Shown here: piece by piece, positions 1 to 6,430 of the stretch
Numbering within the stretch: position 1 is the first letter of the stretch
How the letters are laid out: each line of letters starts with the position of its first letter
Source: Fibrobacter sp.
GTDB taxonomy: Bacteria > Fibrobacterota > Fibrobacteria > Fibrobacterales > Fibrobacteraceae
Direction: 5' to 3'
DNA length: 6,430 nucleotides
Assembly: GCA_021443065.1 (NCBI GenBank)
Contig: JABUUR010000362.1
Location: 1-6,430 of the forward strand
Notes under the pieces: generated by a model
Database searches by the model: none
Told to the model about the DNA's origin: nothing
Seen by the model: the letters and a program-made list of their open reading frames with translations, nothing else
Position numbers and translations under genes: made by a program

Positions 1-22
1 TTTCATACGCCACCACAGACTA

Positions 23-50
23 TTCCAAGTTAAAGCATCGAACATATTAT
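23..50 (+). promoter_or_regulatory. Candidate sigma-70-type promoter upstream of rel
   Basis: A TTCCAA hexamer at 23-28 (3 of 6 matches to TTGACA) is followed after 16 bp by TATTAT at 45-50 (5 of 6 matches to TATAAT). Transcription would begin near 57 and leave a leader of about 50 nt before the rel ATG. The -10 match is good, but the -35 is poor and the region is AT-rich, so chance matches are expected. The location, just before the first gene of a tightly packed cluster, is the main support. Confidence 0.27.
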
Positions 51-75
51 TTAATGCTCATTTTCGCCATTTTTC

Positions 76-104
76 CAAACAAGCCCACGTTTTTTAGATA
101 TACT
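76..104 (+). promoter_or_regulatory. Second candidate promoter abutting the rel start
   Basis: TATACT at 99-104 matches the -10 consensus at 5 of 6 positions. A weak CAAACA at 76-81 (3 of 6) lies 17 bp upstream. A transcript from here would start near 110-112, between the two candidate rel start codons at 107 and 113, giving an almost leaderless mRNA. This would fit the absence of a Shine-Dalgarno site before rel, but the match may be coincidental. Confidence 0.2.
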
Positions 105-106
105 TG

Positions 107-2257
107 ATGTCAATGGATCAGGTCACTCTTTCATCTAACCAGTCTCATATTGTAGACGTCCTCATTAGAAAGAATCCCGCGCTGGACCGCGAGGTTCTGG
201 AGAAGGCTGTCTCCTTTATCGCGACCGCCCACGAAGGGCAGTACCGCAAGAGCGGCATGCCCTATACCGAGCACCCCTACGAAGTTGCAAAAATTCTCGC
301 AGACCTCAAGCAAGACCAGCCCACCGTTCTTGCGGGCCTGTTGCATGACGTTGTAGAAGATACGGATTACACCCTGGAACAGTTGAAGGATATGTTCAGC
401 GAAGACGTGGCCTTCATGGTGGACGCGGTGACAAAGATTACCGCCGCCCAGGAAGCCAACAAGACTGCCCAGAAAGCCGAAACCTATAGAAAACTGATCA
501 TAGCCATGGCAAAGGACCCCCGCGTGATCATGATCAAGATCGCGGACCGCATCCACAACATGCGAACCATGCGCTACATGAAGCCGGAACGTCGCCAGGC
601 CATTGCCCAGGAAACATTGGACATATACATTCCCCTGACCCACAGATTCGGCCTCTACAGGCTAAAGACCGAACTGGAAGACCTGAGTTTCAAGTATGTG
701 AACCCGGACGAATACCAGAAGTTGGTAGACGCCCTTATCGAGAACAAGGAATCTAGGGAAAAGTACATCCAGTCGGTCATCGGGCCGTTGCAGTTCAAGA
801 TGGCACTGGAAGATTTCGACTGCACCATCCAGGGGCGCACCAAGAACATCTACAGCATCCATAACAAGATGCTCAGCCGCGGCTGCCAGTTCGAGGACAT
901 CTTCGATATTTTCGCCATACGCATCATCGTGGAAACGATTCCCGAATGCTACCTGGCCCTGGGCTACGTCCATAACCTGTGGACCCCGTTGCAGAGCCGT
1001 TTCAAGGATTACATCGCCACCCCCAAGCCCAACCTGTACCAAAGCATACACACCACGGTCATCGGCCCCGACAACAAGATGGTGGAGGTCCAGATCCGCA
1101 CCAAGGACATGGACGTTGTGGCAGAAAAGGGCTTTGCCGCCCACTGGGCCTACAAGTTGGAAACCCAGCACGAAGGCGAGGAACTGGCCTGGCTCAACCA
1201 CATGGTAAAGTTGCAGTCCGAAATTTCGGACTCCAAGGAATACCTGGACTTCTTGAAGGTGGACTTGAAACCCCAGGGTATGACGGTTTTTACACCCAAG
1301 GGAACATCCATCGAACTGCCCGACGGGGCCATCGTCCTGGACTTTGCATTTGCGGTACATACCGAACTGGGCCTGCACTGCATTGGCGCAAGGATCAACG
1401 ACGAGGTGGTGAACCTTGACAAGGTCGTGCCTAACGGTGCCACCATCCAGATCTTGAAGAGCCCCCACCAGGAACCCAGCCCCGAATGGCTGGAAATGGT
1501 CAAGACCGTCAAGGCCAAGCAGGAACTGCGCCGTTGGATACGCACCAGCATGATCCAGCAGGCCAAGGAATTGGGCAAGGAGATCTGGATCCGCGAACTG
1601 CACCTGCAAAAAATCGAAAAGGACAAGCGGCCCTCGGAGGCTGCCATCAACAAGTACTTCGGGACGGCCACCATCAACGACTTTTTCCAGCGCATCGGCG
1701 AGGGCGAACTGCCACTGGTGGACATCCAGCGCTTTATCAACGGTGGCCGGGATGTCATCAAGGAATCCGCCTCCCTGAGGTTCTTCCCCTCCTTCAACAA
1801 GGACAAGAAGAGCGATTTCCGCGACGAGATGCCCCTGCAGATTGGCGGCGAGACAAAACTGCTCATCCATTTCGGGCAGTGCTGCGGACCCGTGCCCGGC
1901 GACAAGATCATCGGGGTGCTGCGGCCTCAGATTGGCATAGAAATCCACTGCGCCGACTGCGTAGAACTCAAGAAACTGCCCAAGGAACAGCAGGTGGCCG
2001 TGGAATGGAACGAAGAAACCAGCCAGTCCTTTACCACCCACCTGACCATCGAGACGGACAACCGCAAAAACGTTACCTTGGACGTACTCACGGAACTGAA
2101 GAAGGCGAACATCTTCCTGGAGAGGATGACGGTTGCGAGCAAGCATTCCACCGGACGGATCCGGATTGTGTGCAAGGCCTTCCGCAAGAACCAGATCGAG
2201 TCTGTCATGAACAGCATCAAGAACATCACAGGCGTACACGAGGTAGTTAAACAATGA
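107..2257 (+). CDS. rel: Bifunctional (p)ppGpp synthetase/hydrolase, long RelA-SpoT homolog (Rel)
   Basis: This cytoplasmic stringent-response enzyme makes (p)ppGpp from ATP and GDP/GTP and also hydrolyses it. Numbered from ATG 107, the product is 716 residues, normal for long RSH proteins. The N-terminal HD hydrolase domain (about 30-195) keeps the residues known in Rel of Streptococcus dysgalactiae: R47, H56, H80-D81, E84-D85, D147 and N151. The synthetase domain (about 220-350) keeps G243-R244, K246, D267 and E327, and has the basic RFKD motif (298-301) typical of bifunctional enzymes rather than the acidic ExDD of RelA. A TGS domain (about 392-451) carries H418 in a VHTE motif. A helical region follows, then a Cys-rich zinc-finger-like segment (C592, C593, H614, C618) and a C-terminal ACT domain (about 644-715). 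I infer that both activities are intact and ribosome-responsive. ATG 107, ATG 113 and TTG 104 are all possible starts, and none has a clear ribosome binding site. The stop overlaps the next gene. Confidence 0.96.
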   Translation: MSMDQVTLSSNQSHIVDVLIRKNPALDREVLEKAVSFIATAHEGQYRKSGMPYTEHPYEVAKILADLKQDQPTVLAGLLHDVVEDTDYTLEQLKDMFSEDVAFMVDAVTKITAAQEANKTAQKAETYRKLIIAMAKDPRVIMIKIADRIHNMRTMRYMKPERRQAIAQETLDIYIPLTHRFGLYRLKTELEDLSFKYVNPDEYQKLVDALIENKESREKYIQSVIGPLQFKMALEDFDCTIQGRTKNIYSIHNKMLSRGCQFEDIFDIFAIRIIVETIPECYLALGYVHNLWTPLQSRFKDYIATPKPNLYQSIHTTVIGPDNKMVEVQIRTKDMDVVAEKGFAAHWAYKLETQHEGEELAWLNHMVKLQSEISDSKEYLDFLKVDLKPQGMTVFTPKGTSIELPDGAIVLDFAFAVHTELGLHCIGARINDEVVNLDKVVPNGATIQILKSPHQEPSPEWLEMVKTVKAKQELRRWIRTSMIQQAKELGKEIWIRELHLQKIEKDKRPSEAAINKYFGTATINDFFQRIGEGELPLVDIQRFINGGRDVIKESASLRFFPSFNKDKKSDFRDEMPLQIGGETKLLIHFGQCCGPVPGDKIIGVLRPQIGIEIHCADCVELKKLPKEQQVAVEWNEETSQSFTTHLTIETDNRKNVTLDVLTELKKANIFLERMTVASKHSTGRIRIVCKAFRKNQIESVMNSIKNITGVHEVVKQ

Positions 2258-2847
2258 TTTCCACATTGCACCATAGCGACTACACCCTGAAAAACCGTGC
2301 GTTCAACTGTCGAATGCGCAACCGTTACTACGAGGAAGTCTACTACGCCTTCAGGGCCCTGTTCCCAAACGATGTGGCAGAACGCAAAGAATCGAACCCC
2401 GGTGCCGACGCCATCTGGTTCCAGCACCTTAGCCGCGAAATCAAACGCTACGAACGGCTTTTGATGACCTGCCTGGAATACGCCCAGGCTGCCGTTTTTT
2501 ACGGAAAAAACGGGAATGCGGCACTCTACTCCAAGGACAAGCGCTGGGGAATCCTCCAGGAGGAAATCTTCTTGGTACACTTTTTGCAAGAGCTTCAGTC
2601 TACGACCCGCTATGTCATTTCCCGTATCGACACCGACCAGATGCTACAGCAGTGGAGCAGCGAGATGCAGGACATGAAGGCGAAACCCGTAGGTTCCGGT
2701 TACGTTAACGCCATCCAGGAAAAGCTGAACCAAATGAACGCGACGACCATTGACGAATTCAAGGACTTGCTCAGGCACGTTTTGGACCGTTTTCAGATAG
2801 GGAACACCCTGTTTGGAACCGTCCAGGAACTGCAAAATTTTTATTAA
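2254..2847 (+). CDS. Hypothetical protein, helical, translationally coupled to rel
   Basis: I do not recognise this 197-residue protein. It has no signal peptide, hydrophobic membrane segment or obvious catalytic motif, so it is probably soluble and cytoplasmic. It looks mostly alpha-helical, with likely helices near 21-37, 56-81, 97-126, 128-142, 150-162 and 166-180. The N-terminal third is rich in Arg and Tyr (residues 14-35). It has only two cysteines (C19, C73), which does not suggest a metal cluster. Its ATG lies in the ATGA that ends rel, with a GAGG at 2240-2243 ten bases upstream, so translation is probably coupled to rel. Codon use resembles the neighbouring genes, so recent transfer is not indicated. 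It sits between rel and nuoA with no terminator on either side. A role in modulating Rel or assembling complex I is possible, but nothing in the sequence supports either. The call as a real gene rests on length, coupling and consistent codon use. Confidence 0.85.
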   Translation: MISTLHHSDYTLKNRAFNCRMRNRYYEEVYYAFRALFPNDVAERKESNPGADAIWFQHLSREIKRYERLLMTCLEYAQAAVFYGKNGNAALYSKDKRWGILQEEIFLVHFLQELQSTTRYVISRIDTDQMLQQWSSEMQDMKAKPVGSGYVNAIQEKLNQMNATTIDEFKDLLRHVLDRFQIGNTLFGTVQELQNFY

Positions 2848-2856
2848 TTGAGGATT

Positions 2857-2861
2857 GAGGG
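2857..2861 (+). promoter_or_regulatory. Ribosome binding site of nuoA
   Basis: GAGGG lies 4 nt before the nuoA ATG at 2866. A near-copy (GAGG at 2850-2853) lies seven bases further upstream, so the 18-bp gap is largely a short direct repeat of TTGAGG. Either copy could pair with 16S rRNA; the second is close and the first is distant (12 nt). The site supports the start chosen for nuoA. Confidence 0.55.
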
Positions 2862-2865
2862 TTAA

Positions 2866-3246
2866 ATGTCTGAATATATCATATTATCCATATTCCTTTT
2901 TTTAGGGGCGTTTATCGCAGCCGCAGCCACCGTAGTGGGCCTGTTGCTGGGGTATCGCACCAGAAAGACCAAAAACAAGATGCTGCCCTACGAATGCGGC
3001 ATGGAGACCTTCGGCAACGCCCGAATCCAGTTCAAGGTGGGCTATTACGTATTTGCCCTCCTGTTCCTGGTCTTTGACGTAGAAGCGCTGTTTTTGCTCC
3101 CGGTGGCGGCAAATTTCAAGGAAATCATGGCCGGGAACACAGTTCTTTCCCCGGTCGTGGTAGTCATTGACCTGGTTGTTTTCTTGGCGATCTTGGTTTG
3201 CGGCCTCGCCTACGCATGGAAAAAAGGAATTCTCAAATGGGAATAA
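2866..3246 (+). CDS. nuoA: NADH-quinone oxidoreductase subunit A (complex I NuoA/ND3)
   Basis: NuoA is a small membrane subunit of complex I at the junction between the quinone chamber and the proton-pumping arm. The product is 126 residues, normal for the family. Three transmembrane helices are visible at about 5-29, 58-80 and 97-117. The loop after helix 1 carries the YECG motif (42-45), including the conserved cysteine C44 of the conformationally mobile ND3 loop. It is followed by an [10 protein letters not shown] segment and the [10 protein letters not shown] stretch, where acidic residues D71 and E73 lie in helix 2. The loop reads GMETFG where many NuoA proteins have a proline, a variant I associate with non-proteobacterial sequences. 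The gene starts 18 bp after the unknown gene with a good ribosome binding site and overlaps nuoBC by 10 bp. Confidence 0.95.
   Translation: MSEYIILSIFLFLGAFIAAAATVVGLLLGYRTRKTKNKMLPYECGMETFGNARIQFKVGYYVFALLFLVFDVEALFLLPVAANFKEIMAGNTVLSPVVVVIDLVVFLAILVCGLAYAWKKGILKWE
3224..3229 (+). promoter_or_regulatory. Ribosome binding site that fixes the nuoBC start
   Basis: AAGGAA inside the 3' end of nuoA lies 7 nt before ATG 3237. This decides between the possible starts. Upstream in-frame options at 3198 (TTG) and 3216 (ATG) would add residues without NuoB similarity and lack a comparable site. The chosen ATG overlaps the last four codons of nuoA in a different frame, which suggests translational coupling. 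Confidence 0.65.
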
Positions 3247-4529
3247 TCAATTTTGCACCTAAAATCCTGGACCCCATTCCCGGCGGCAAGTACGTAGTCA
3301 ACGCCGTGGACTATGTGGTGAACTGGGCGAGAGCCAATTCCATTTGGCCCCTTACCTACGGCACCAGCTGTTGCGCCATCGAGATGATGAGCAGTTCCAT
3401 GGCCCGCTACGACATTGCAAGGTTCGGCTCCGAAGTGTTCCGCGCCTCCCCCAGGCAGGCCGACTTGTTCATTCTGGCAGGGACCATCACCCGCCGCATG
3501 GCCCCCGCCATTCAAATGCTGTGGGAGCAGATGCCTGGCCCCAAGTACGTCCTTGCCATGGGGGCCTGCACCATCAGCGGCGGCCCCTTTATCTACGACA
3601 ACTACGCCGTAGTCCGCGGAGCCCAGAACATTTTGCCCGTAGACGTGTTTGTGCCCGGTTGCCCGCCCCGCCCCGAAGCCTTGTTCCACGGACTTTTGAC
3701 TTTGCGCGACAAGATTCTCCACGAGACCTGCCGTAATCCATGGGAAGAAGGCTACCCCGAAGATGTTTCCCGCAAGGACCGCTATCGCGAAGCCGCCAAG
3801 ACCTGGGCGGAACTTGAAAAAATCAAGGACGAGGAAATGGCCGAGGCCCGGGAAAAATTCAAGGCCGAAAACCCCGACTACAAGAGCGCCTTCAAGCCCG
3901 CTCGCATGGTAAAGGAAACATTCCCCGAGGTAGGCCGCCCCGAAGCTGCAGTGCCTGCCACCGGCGAACTTTCCCAGGCGGAAATCTTCAATAGGATCAA
4001 GGAAAAGTTCCCCAGCGCCTCCGTCCAGGGGATCGACCCCGAGGCAAAGACCGAAGACGGCCAGAGCCTTCTGGAAAATACGTTGGCAAAAGCAAGTTCG
4101 GACAGCCCCGTAGAGATTACACTAGATGTAAAAGATTACTTGGCAGCCACAAAATTTGTAAAAGAAGATCCAGCCTTCAAGATGGACTACCTCATCGACG
4201 TAACCGCCATCGACTACCCGGACCATTTCGAGTTGATCACCCAACTTCGCAGTCTGGAATTGGGCCACAAGGTTTTCTTCTGCATCCCCTTGAAAAAGGA
4301 CGAGTCCGTTCCCGAAGAAAAACGTTCCACCAGCCTTTTGGCAACAGTTCCTAGCATTACGGGACTTTACCCGGCAGCAAACATCAAGGAGCGTGAAGTC
4401 TACGACATGTTCGGCATCGACTTTACGGGCCACAACGACCTGCGCCGCATATTCCTGGACAAGGATTTCGTAGGCTACCCCCTGCGCAAGGATTTCACCC
4501 ATCCCGATATGATCAAGAGGCCCGTATGA
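3237..4529 (+). CDS. nuoBC: Fused NADH-quinone oxidoreductase subunits B and C (NuoB-NuoC)
   Basis: One unbroken 430-residue frame encodes two complex I Q-module subunits that are usually separate. Residues 1 to about 165 are NuoB, the 20-kDa/PSST subunit holding iron-sulfur cluster N2, which passes electrons to quinone. Its four cluster cysteines are all present: the tandem pair C45-C46, C111 in GACTISGG and C142 in VPGCPPRPE. The RYDIARFG and FRASPRQAD stretches are also typical. Residues about 166-245 form a linker, first Lys/Glu/Ala-rich and probably helical (about 176-212), then Pro/Ala-rich. Residues about 246-430 are NuoC, the 30-kDa subunit, recognised by [16 protein letters not shown] (318-333) and the signature [20 protein letters not shown] (385-404), ending in GYPLRKDF. 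The frame is open throughout with steady codon use, so a sequencing artefact is unlikely. The stop overlaps nuoD through ATGA. NuoC-D and NuoB-C-D fusions are known to me; a B-C fusion beside a separate NuoD is less usual. Confidence 0.95.
   Translation: MGIINFAPKILDPIPGGKYVVNAVDYVVNWARANSIWPLTYGTSCCAIEMMSSSMARYDIARFGSEVFRASPRQADLFILAGTITRRMAPAIQMLWEQMPGPKYVLAMGACTISGGPFIYDNYAVVRGAQNILPVDVFVPGCPPRPEALFHGLLTLRDKILHETCRNPWEEGYPEDVSRKDRYREAAKTWAELEKIKDEEMAEAREKFKAENPDYKSAFKPARMVKETFPEVGRPEAAVPATGELSQAEIFNRIKEKFPSASVQGIDPEAKTEDGQSLLENTLAKASSDSPVEITLDVKDYLAATKFVKEDPAFKMDYLIDVTAIDYPDHFELITQLRSLELGHKVFFCIPLKKDESVPEEKRSTSLLATVPSITGLYPAANIKEREVYDMFGIDFTGHNDLRRIFLDKDFVGYPLRKDFTHPDMIKRPV
3825..3839 (+). 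promoter_or_regulatory. Possible internal translation start for a stand-alone NuoC
   Basis: AAGGA at 3825-3829 lies 7 nt before an in-frame ATG at 3837 (residue M201 of the fusion), inside the linker between the NuoB and NuoC parts. Initiation here would give a 230-residue NuoC-like protein. The same bases simply encode Lys-Asp-Glu-Glu-Met in common codons, so the resemblance may be accidental. Confidence 0.15.
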
Positions 4530-5686
4530 GTTACAACAACATAGCACAACTGCCTCCGGGATTCAAAATCATCCGTGACGAAAACAGCGAAGCCTATTCC
4601 GACGAATTCTTCGTGAACATGGGTCCCCAGCATCCCAGTACCCATGGAGCACTTCGACTGGCCATCCGCATGGACGGCGAAACCATCGTAGAACTGGTAC
4701 CCCATCACGGCTACATCCACCGCGGCATGGAAAAGCAGGCGGAATCCATGAGTTACCTGCAGTACATTCCCATGTCCGACCGTCAGGACTACTTGACCGC
4801 CATACAGAACAACCTGGGCGTGGTCCTCGCCTACGAAAAAGGCATGAACATCGGCGTACCCGAAAAGGCGGAGTACATCCGCGTGATGCTTTCGGAACTG
4901 GGCCGCATCGCAAGCCACCTGGTGTTCTTCGGCTGCTTCGGTGGCGACCTGGGCGGGCAAACCTGTCTGCTTTTCGGCTTCAAGGAACGTGAAATGGTTC
5001 ACGACATCCTGGAAGAGGTCACCGGGTCGCGCCTGACCACCAACTTTTTCAGGCCGGGCGGAAGCCGTTTCGATGTCCCCGACACGTTCATCCCTCGGGT
5101 GAAGGCATTCCTTACCCACATGGAATCTACCATGAAGGACTACGAGAGGTTCCTTTCCAAGAACGTCATCGTCCGGGAGCGTAGCATAGGCATTGGCATC
5201 CTTACCAAGGAAGACGCCATCGCCTACGGTTGTTCCGGCCCCGTGCTCAGGGCCAGCGGTGTAAATTTCGACGTCCGCAGGAACAATCCCTACAGCATTT
5301 ACAGCCAGCTGGAATTCGACGTGCCGTTGGCCTACAACGGCGACTGCTACGACCGTTACAACGTCCGCATCGCAGAAATTCACGAATCCATGAAAATTTT
5401 GCGTCAATGCATCGAGAAGTTTCCCGCGGAAGGCCCCTGGCGCAGCAAGGAAAAGCCCGTCAAGCTGAATCCCGGCCGCTACTACAGCGAAATCGAGACG
5501 GCAAAGGGGCTTTACGGAACCTACGTGGTGGCATCCTCCGGCGACAAGCCCTACCGCATACACACGCGGGGCCCCAGTTTTCCCCACATCGGCGCATTGA
5601 ACAAGATGGTCCAAGGCTTGACCGTCTCGGACCTGGTGACCGTCATGGCCACCCTGGACCCCGTCATCCCGGAAATTGACAGGTAG
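4526..5686 (+). CDS. nuoD: NADH-quinone oxidoreductase subunit D (complex I NuoD, 49-kDa)
   Basis: NuoD is the Q-module subunit that, with NuoB, forms the quinone-binding pocket near cluster N2. The product is 386 residues, close to the family norm. The N-terminal GPQHPSTHG motif carries H40, and the SDRQDYL motif carries Y89. By alignment from memory these match His38 and Tyr87 of Thermus Nqo4, which contact the quinone headgroup. Other family marks are [11 protein letters not shown] (60-70), the [14 protein letters not shown] region, [17 protein letters not shown] and the C-terminal DPVIPEIDR. The CxxC pairs that bind nickel in related membrane-bound hydrogenases are absent, so this is not a hydrogenase large subunit. 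Middle positions such as [10 protein letters not shown] differ from proteobacterial NuoD. The ATG overlaps the nuoBC stop, with AAGAGG at 4515-4520 five bases upstream, so translation is probably coupled to keep B, C and D equimolar. Confidence 0.96.
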   Translation: MSYNNIAQLPPGFKIIRDENSEAYSDEFFVNMGPQHPSTHGALRLAIRMDGETIVELVPHHGYIHRGMEKQAESMSYLQYIPMSDRQDYLTAIQNNLGVVLAYEKGMNIGVPEKAEYIRVMLSELGRIASHLVFFGCFGGDLGGQTCLLFGFKEREMVHDILEEVTGSRLTTNFFRPGGSRFDVPDTFIPRVKAFLTHMESTMKDYERFLSKNVIVRERSIGIGILTKEDAIAYGCSGPVLRASGVNFDVRRNNPYSIYSQLEFDVPLAYNGDCYDRYNVRIAEIHESMKILRQCIEKFPAEGPWRSKEKPVKLNPGRYYSEIETAKGLYGTYVVASSGDKPYRIHTRGPSFPHIGALNKMVQGLTVSDLVTVMATLDPVIPEIDR

Positions 5687-5693
5687 GTAGTAC

Positions 5694-6430
5694 ATGTTCG
5701 TTCCTTCAATTACACATCCTGTTGGCGATTTCGTACGAGAATGGGTGCCAAGGCTTGCAGAGTACCTGCCCGCGGCCATCCAGTCCGACACATTGAACAG
5801 CATTGTCGCCTTCCTGGTGAACGCAGTCATCTGCGTTGTCGCCGTATGCCTTGTGAACATCGGTTCGGCCCCCATACTCATTTACATGGAGCGCAAGGTA
5901 TGCGCCCACGTCCAGTGCCGAATGGGTCCCATGCGACTGGGTTGGCACGGCACCATCCAGACAATAGCCGATGTCTTGAAAATGCTTTTCAAGGAAGTTT
6001 ACGCCCCGGGCGGCGTGGACAAGTTCGTTTATTTCTTGGCCCCGCTGATTGTTCTTGTGGCTCCCTTCATGGTGGCGGCCCTCATTCCCTTCGGCGAAAA
6101 CCTGGTAGTGGCAAACATCGACATGGGCATTCCCCTGATTATCGCCATCAACGGGTTCGGAGTCCTTGGCATTTTGCTGGGCGGCTGGTCCAGCAACAAC
6201 AAGTATGCCCTGCTGGGAGCCCTTCGTAGCGGAGCCCAGATGATCAGTTACGAAATTTCCTTTGCCCTGGTATTGTTGTTCGTGGTGATGATGGCAGGTT
6301 CTACCAATCTGATGACCATCACCCAGACTCAGAGCGGCACCGTCTTCGACTGGTGGATTTTCAAGGCCCCTGTCCTGGGTTTCCTGGCCTTCATCATGTT
6401 CTTCATTACGTCCACCGCCGAAATGAACCG
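5694..6430 (+). CDS. nuoH: NADH-quinone oxidoreductase subunit H (complex I NuoH/ND1), 3'-truncated by window edge
   Basis: NuoH is the membrane subunit that docks the Q-module and lines the quinone entry channel. Only the first 245 complete codons are present; the family is usually about 320-350 residues, so roughly 80-100 are missing beyond the edge. An amphipathic N-terminal stretch (about 11-32) precedes membrane helices near 35-64, 110-132, 143-164, 181-202 and 225-243. Family motifs include the ERK...QCRMGPMRLGWHG loop (66-86), IADVLKMLFKE (91-101), GGWSSNNKYALLGALRSGAQ (163-182) and SYEISF. The window ends inside the AExNR motif that normally precedes PFD. The usual GPNR reads GPMR here, and AETNR reads AEMNR. 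The ATG follows the nuoD stop by 7 bp; the AGGTAGG-type site before it is weak. It follows nuoD directly, without nuoE, nuoF or nuoG between. Confidence 0.95.
   Translation, partial: MFVPSITHPVGDFVREWVPRLAEYLPAAIQSDTLNSIVAFLVNAVICVVAVCLVNIGSAPILIYMERKVCAHVQCRMGPMRLGWHGTIQTIADVLKMLFKEVYAPGGVDKFVYFLAPLIVLVAPFMVAALIPFGENLVVANIDMGIPLIIAINGFGVLGILLGGWSSNNKYALLGALRSGAQMISYEISFALVLLFVVMMAGSTNLMTITQTQSGTVFDWWIFKAPVLGFLAFIMFFITSTAEMN

Larger units (their letters stand above)
1..106. other. AT-rich upstream intergenic region
   Basis: This is the only non-coding stretch of any size in the window and is visibly richer in A and T than the genes that follow. It shows no plus-strand coding potential, tRNA-like fold or rho-independent terminator. 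It contains two weak promoter-like arrangements facing rel, described separately. On the minus strand a frame opens with ATG at 45 and stays open to the left edge, but 15 codons are too few to call a gene. It most likely serves as the 5' control region of the rel-led gene cluster. Confidence 0.6.

Noticed and set aside
34..58. Inverted repeat AGCAT/ATGCT as an operator or hairpin
   Set aside because: The arms are only 5 bp with a 15-bp loop and do not extend in either direction, so chance is the simplest explanation.
1486..2250. 254-codon plus-strand frame inside rel
   Set aside because: It is a +1/+2 shadow of the TGS-to-ACT part of Rel, without any recognisable domain.
662..2266. 534-codon open frame on the minus strand opposite rel
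   Set aside because: It is antisense to a gene with complete family motifs, its translation shows no recognisable domain, and such frames arise from GC-rich codon bias.
2813..2847. Promoter for nuoA made of TTGGAA (2813-2818) and TATTAA (2842-2847)
   Set aside because: The 23-bp spacing is too long for a sigma-70-type promoter and the AT-rich stretch is the end of a coding gene.
2848..2865. Terminator between the unknown gene and nuoA
   Set aside because: The 18-bp gap has no inverted repeat or following T-run, only a short TTGAGG direct repeat that acts as ribosome binding site.
4526..5686. nuoD as the large subunit of a group 4 [NiFe] hydrogenase
   Set aside because: The terminal CxxC nickel-binding pairs are missing and the quinone-pocket His and Tyr of NuoD are present.
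4475..5881. 468-codon open frame on the minus strand opposite nuoD
   Set aside because: It covers nuoD and crosses into nuoBC and nuoH on the opposite strand. Its predicted protein is His/Val/Gly-rich in the way mirror frames are, with no family signature.
5741..6229. 162-codon plus-strand frame inside nuoH
   Set aside because: It is out of frame with a clear NuoH reading. The overlapping NuoH frame has membrane helices and family motifs, while this one is Arg/His/Pro-rich.

Overview
The window carries a conserved, tightly packed block read entirely on the + strand. It holds a bifunctional (p)ppGpp synthetase/hydrolase gene (rel), an unrecognised 197-residue protein gene, and the start of a respiratory complex I (nuo) operon: nuoA, a fused nuoB-nuoC, nuoD and the first 245 codons of nuoH, which runs off the right edge. 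I see no mobile element, CRISPR array, tRNA, rRNA or phage gene, and no defence-type system.

Organism: a bacterium. By eye the coding DNA is moderately GC-rich, prefers AAG, GAC, AAC and TTC codons, and several genes have Shine-Dalgarno-like sites. A single long Rel with both active sites intact, a NuoB-C fusion, and NuoA/NuoD/NuoH variants that do not look proteobacterial would suit the FCB side of the tree. Fibrobacterota is my tentative guess from codon style and gene content; nothing in the window proves it.

Layout: 1-106 is AT-richer and is the only non-coding stretch of any size; it probably holds the promoter for rel. rel (107-2257) overlaps the unknown gene (2254-2847) through ATGA. 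An 18-bp gap without a terminator leads to nuoA (2866-3246). nuoA overlaps nuoBC (3237-4529) by 10 bp, nuoBC overlaps nuoD (4526-5686) through ATGA, and nuoH starts 7 bp after nuoD ends. The spacing suggests all six genes could lie on one transcript, placing stringent-response control upstream of the respiratory chain.

Function: NuoA and NuoH are membrane subunits at the quinone-channel end of complex I. NuoB (cluster N2), NuoC and NuoD form the connecting Q-module. The NADH-module genes nuoE, nuoF and nuoG do not lie between nuoD and nuoH, where they sit in many operons. The complex may therefore be an 11-subunit, ferredoxin-type or other-donor enzyme, or nuoEFG may be located elsewhere. The most notable points are the NuoB-C fusion, the D-to-H gene order and the unknown gene between rel and nuo.
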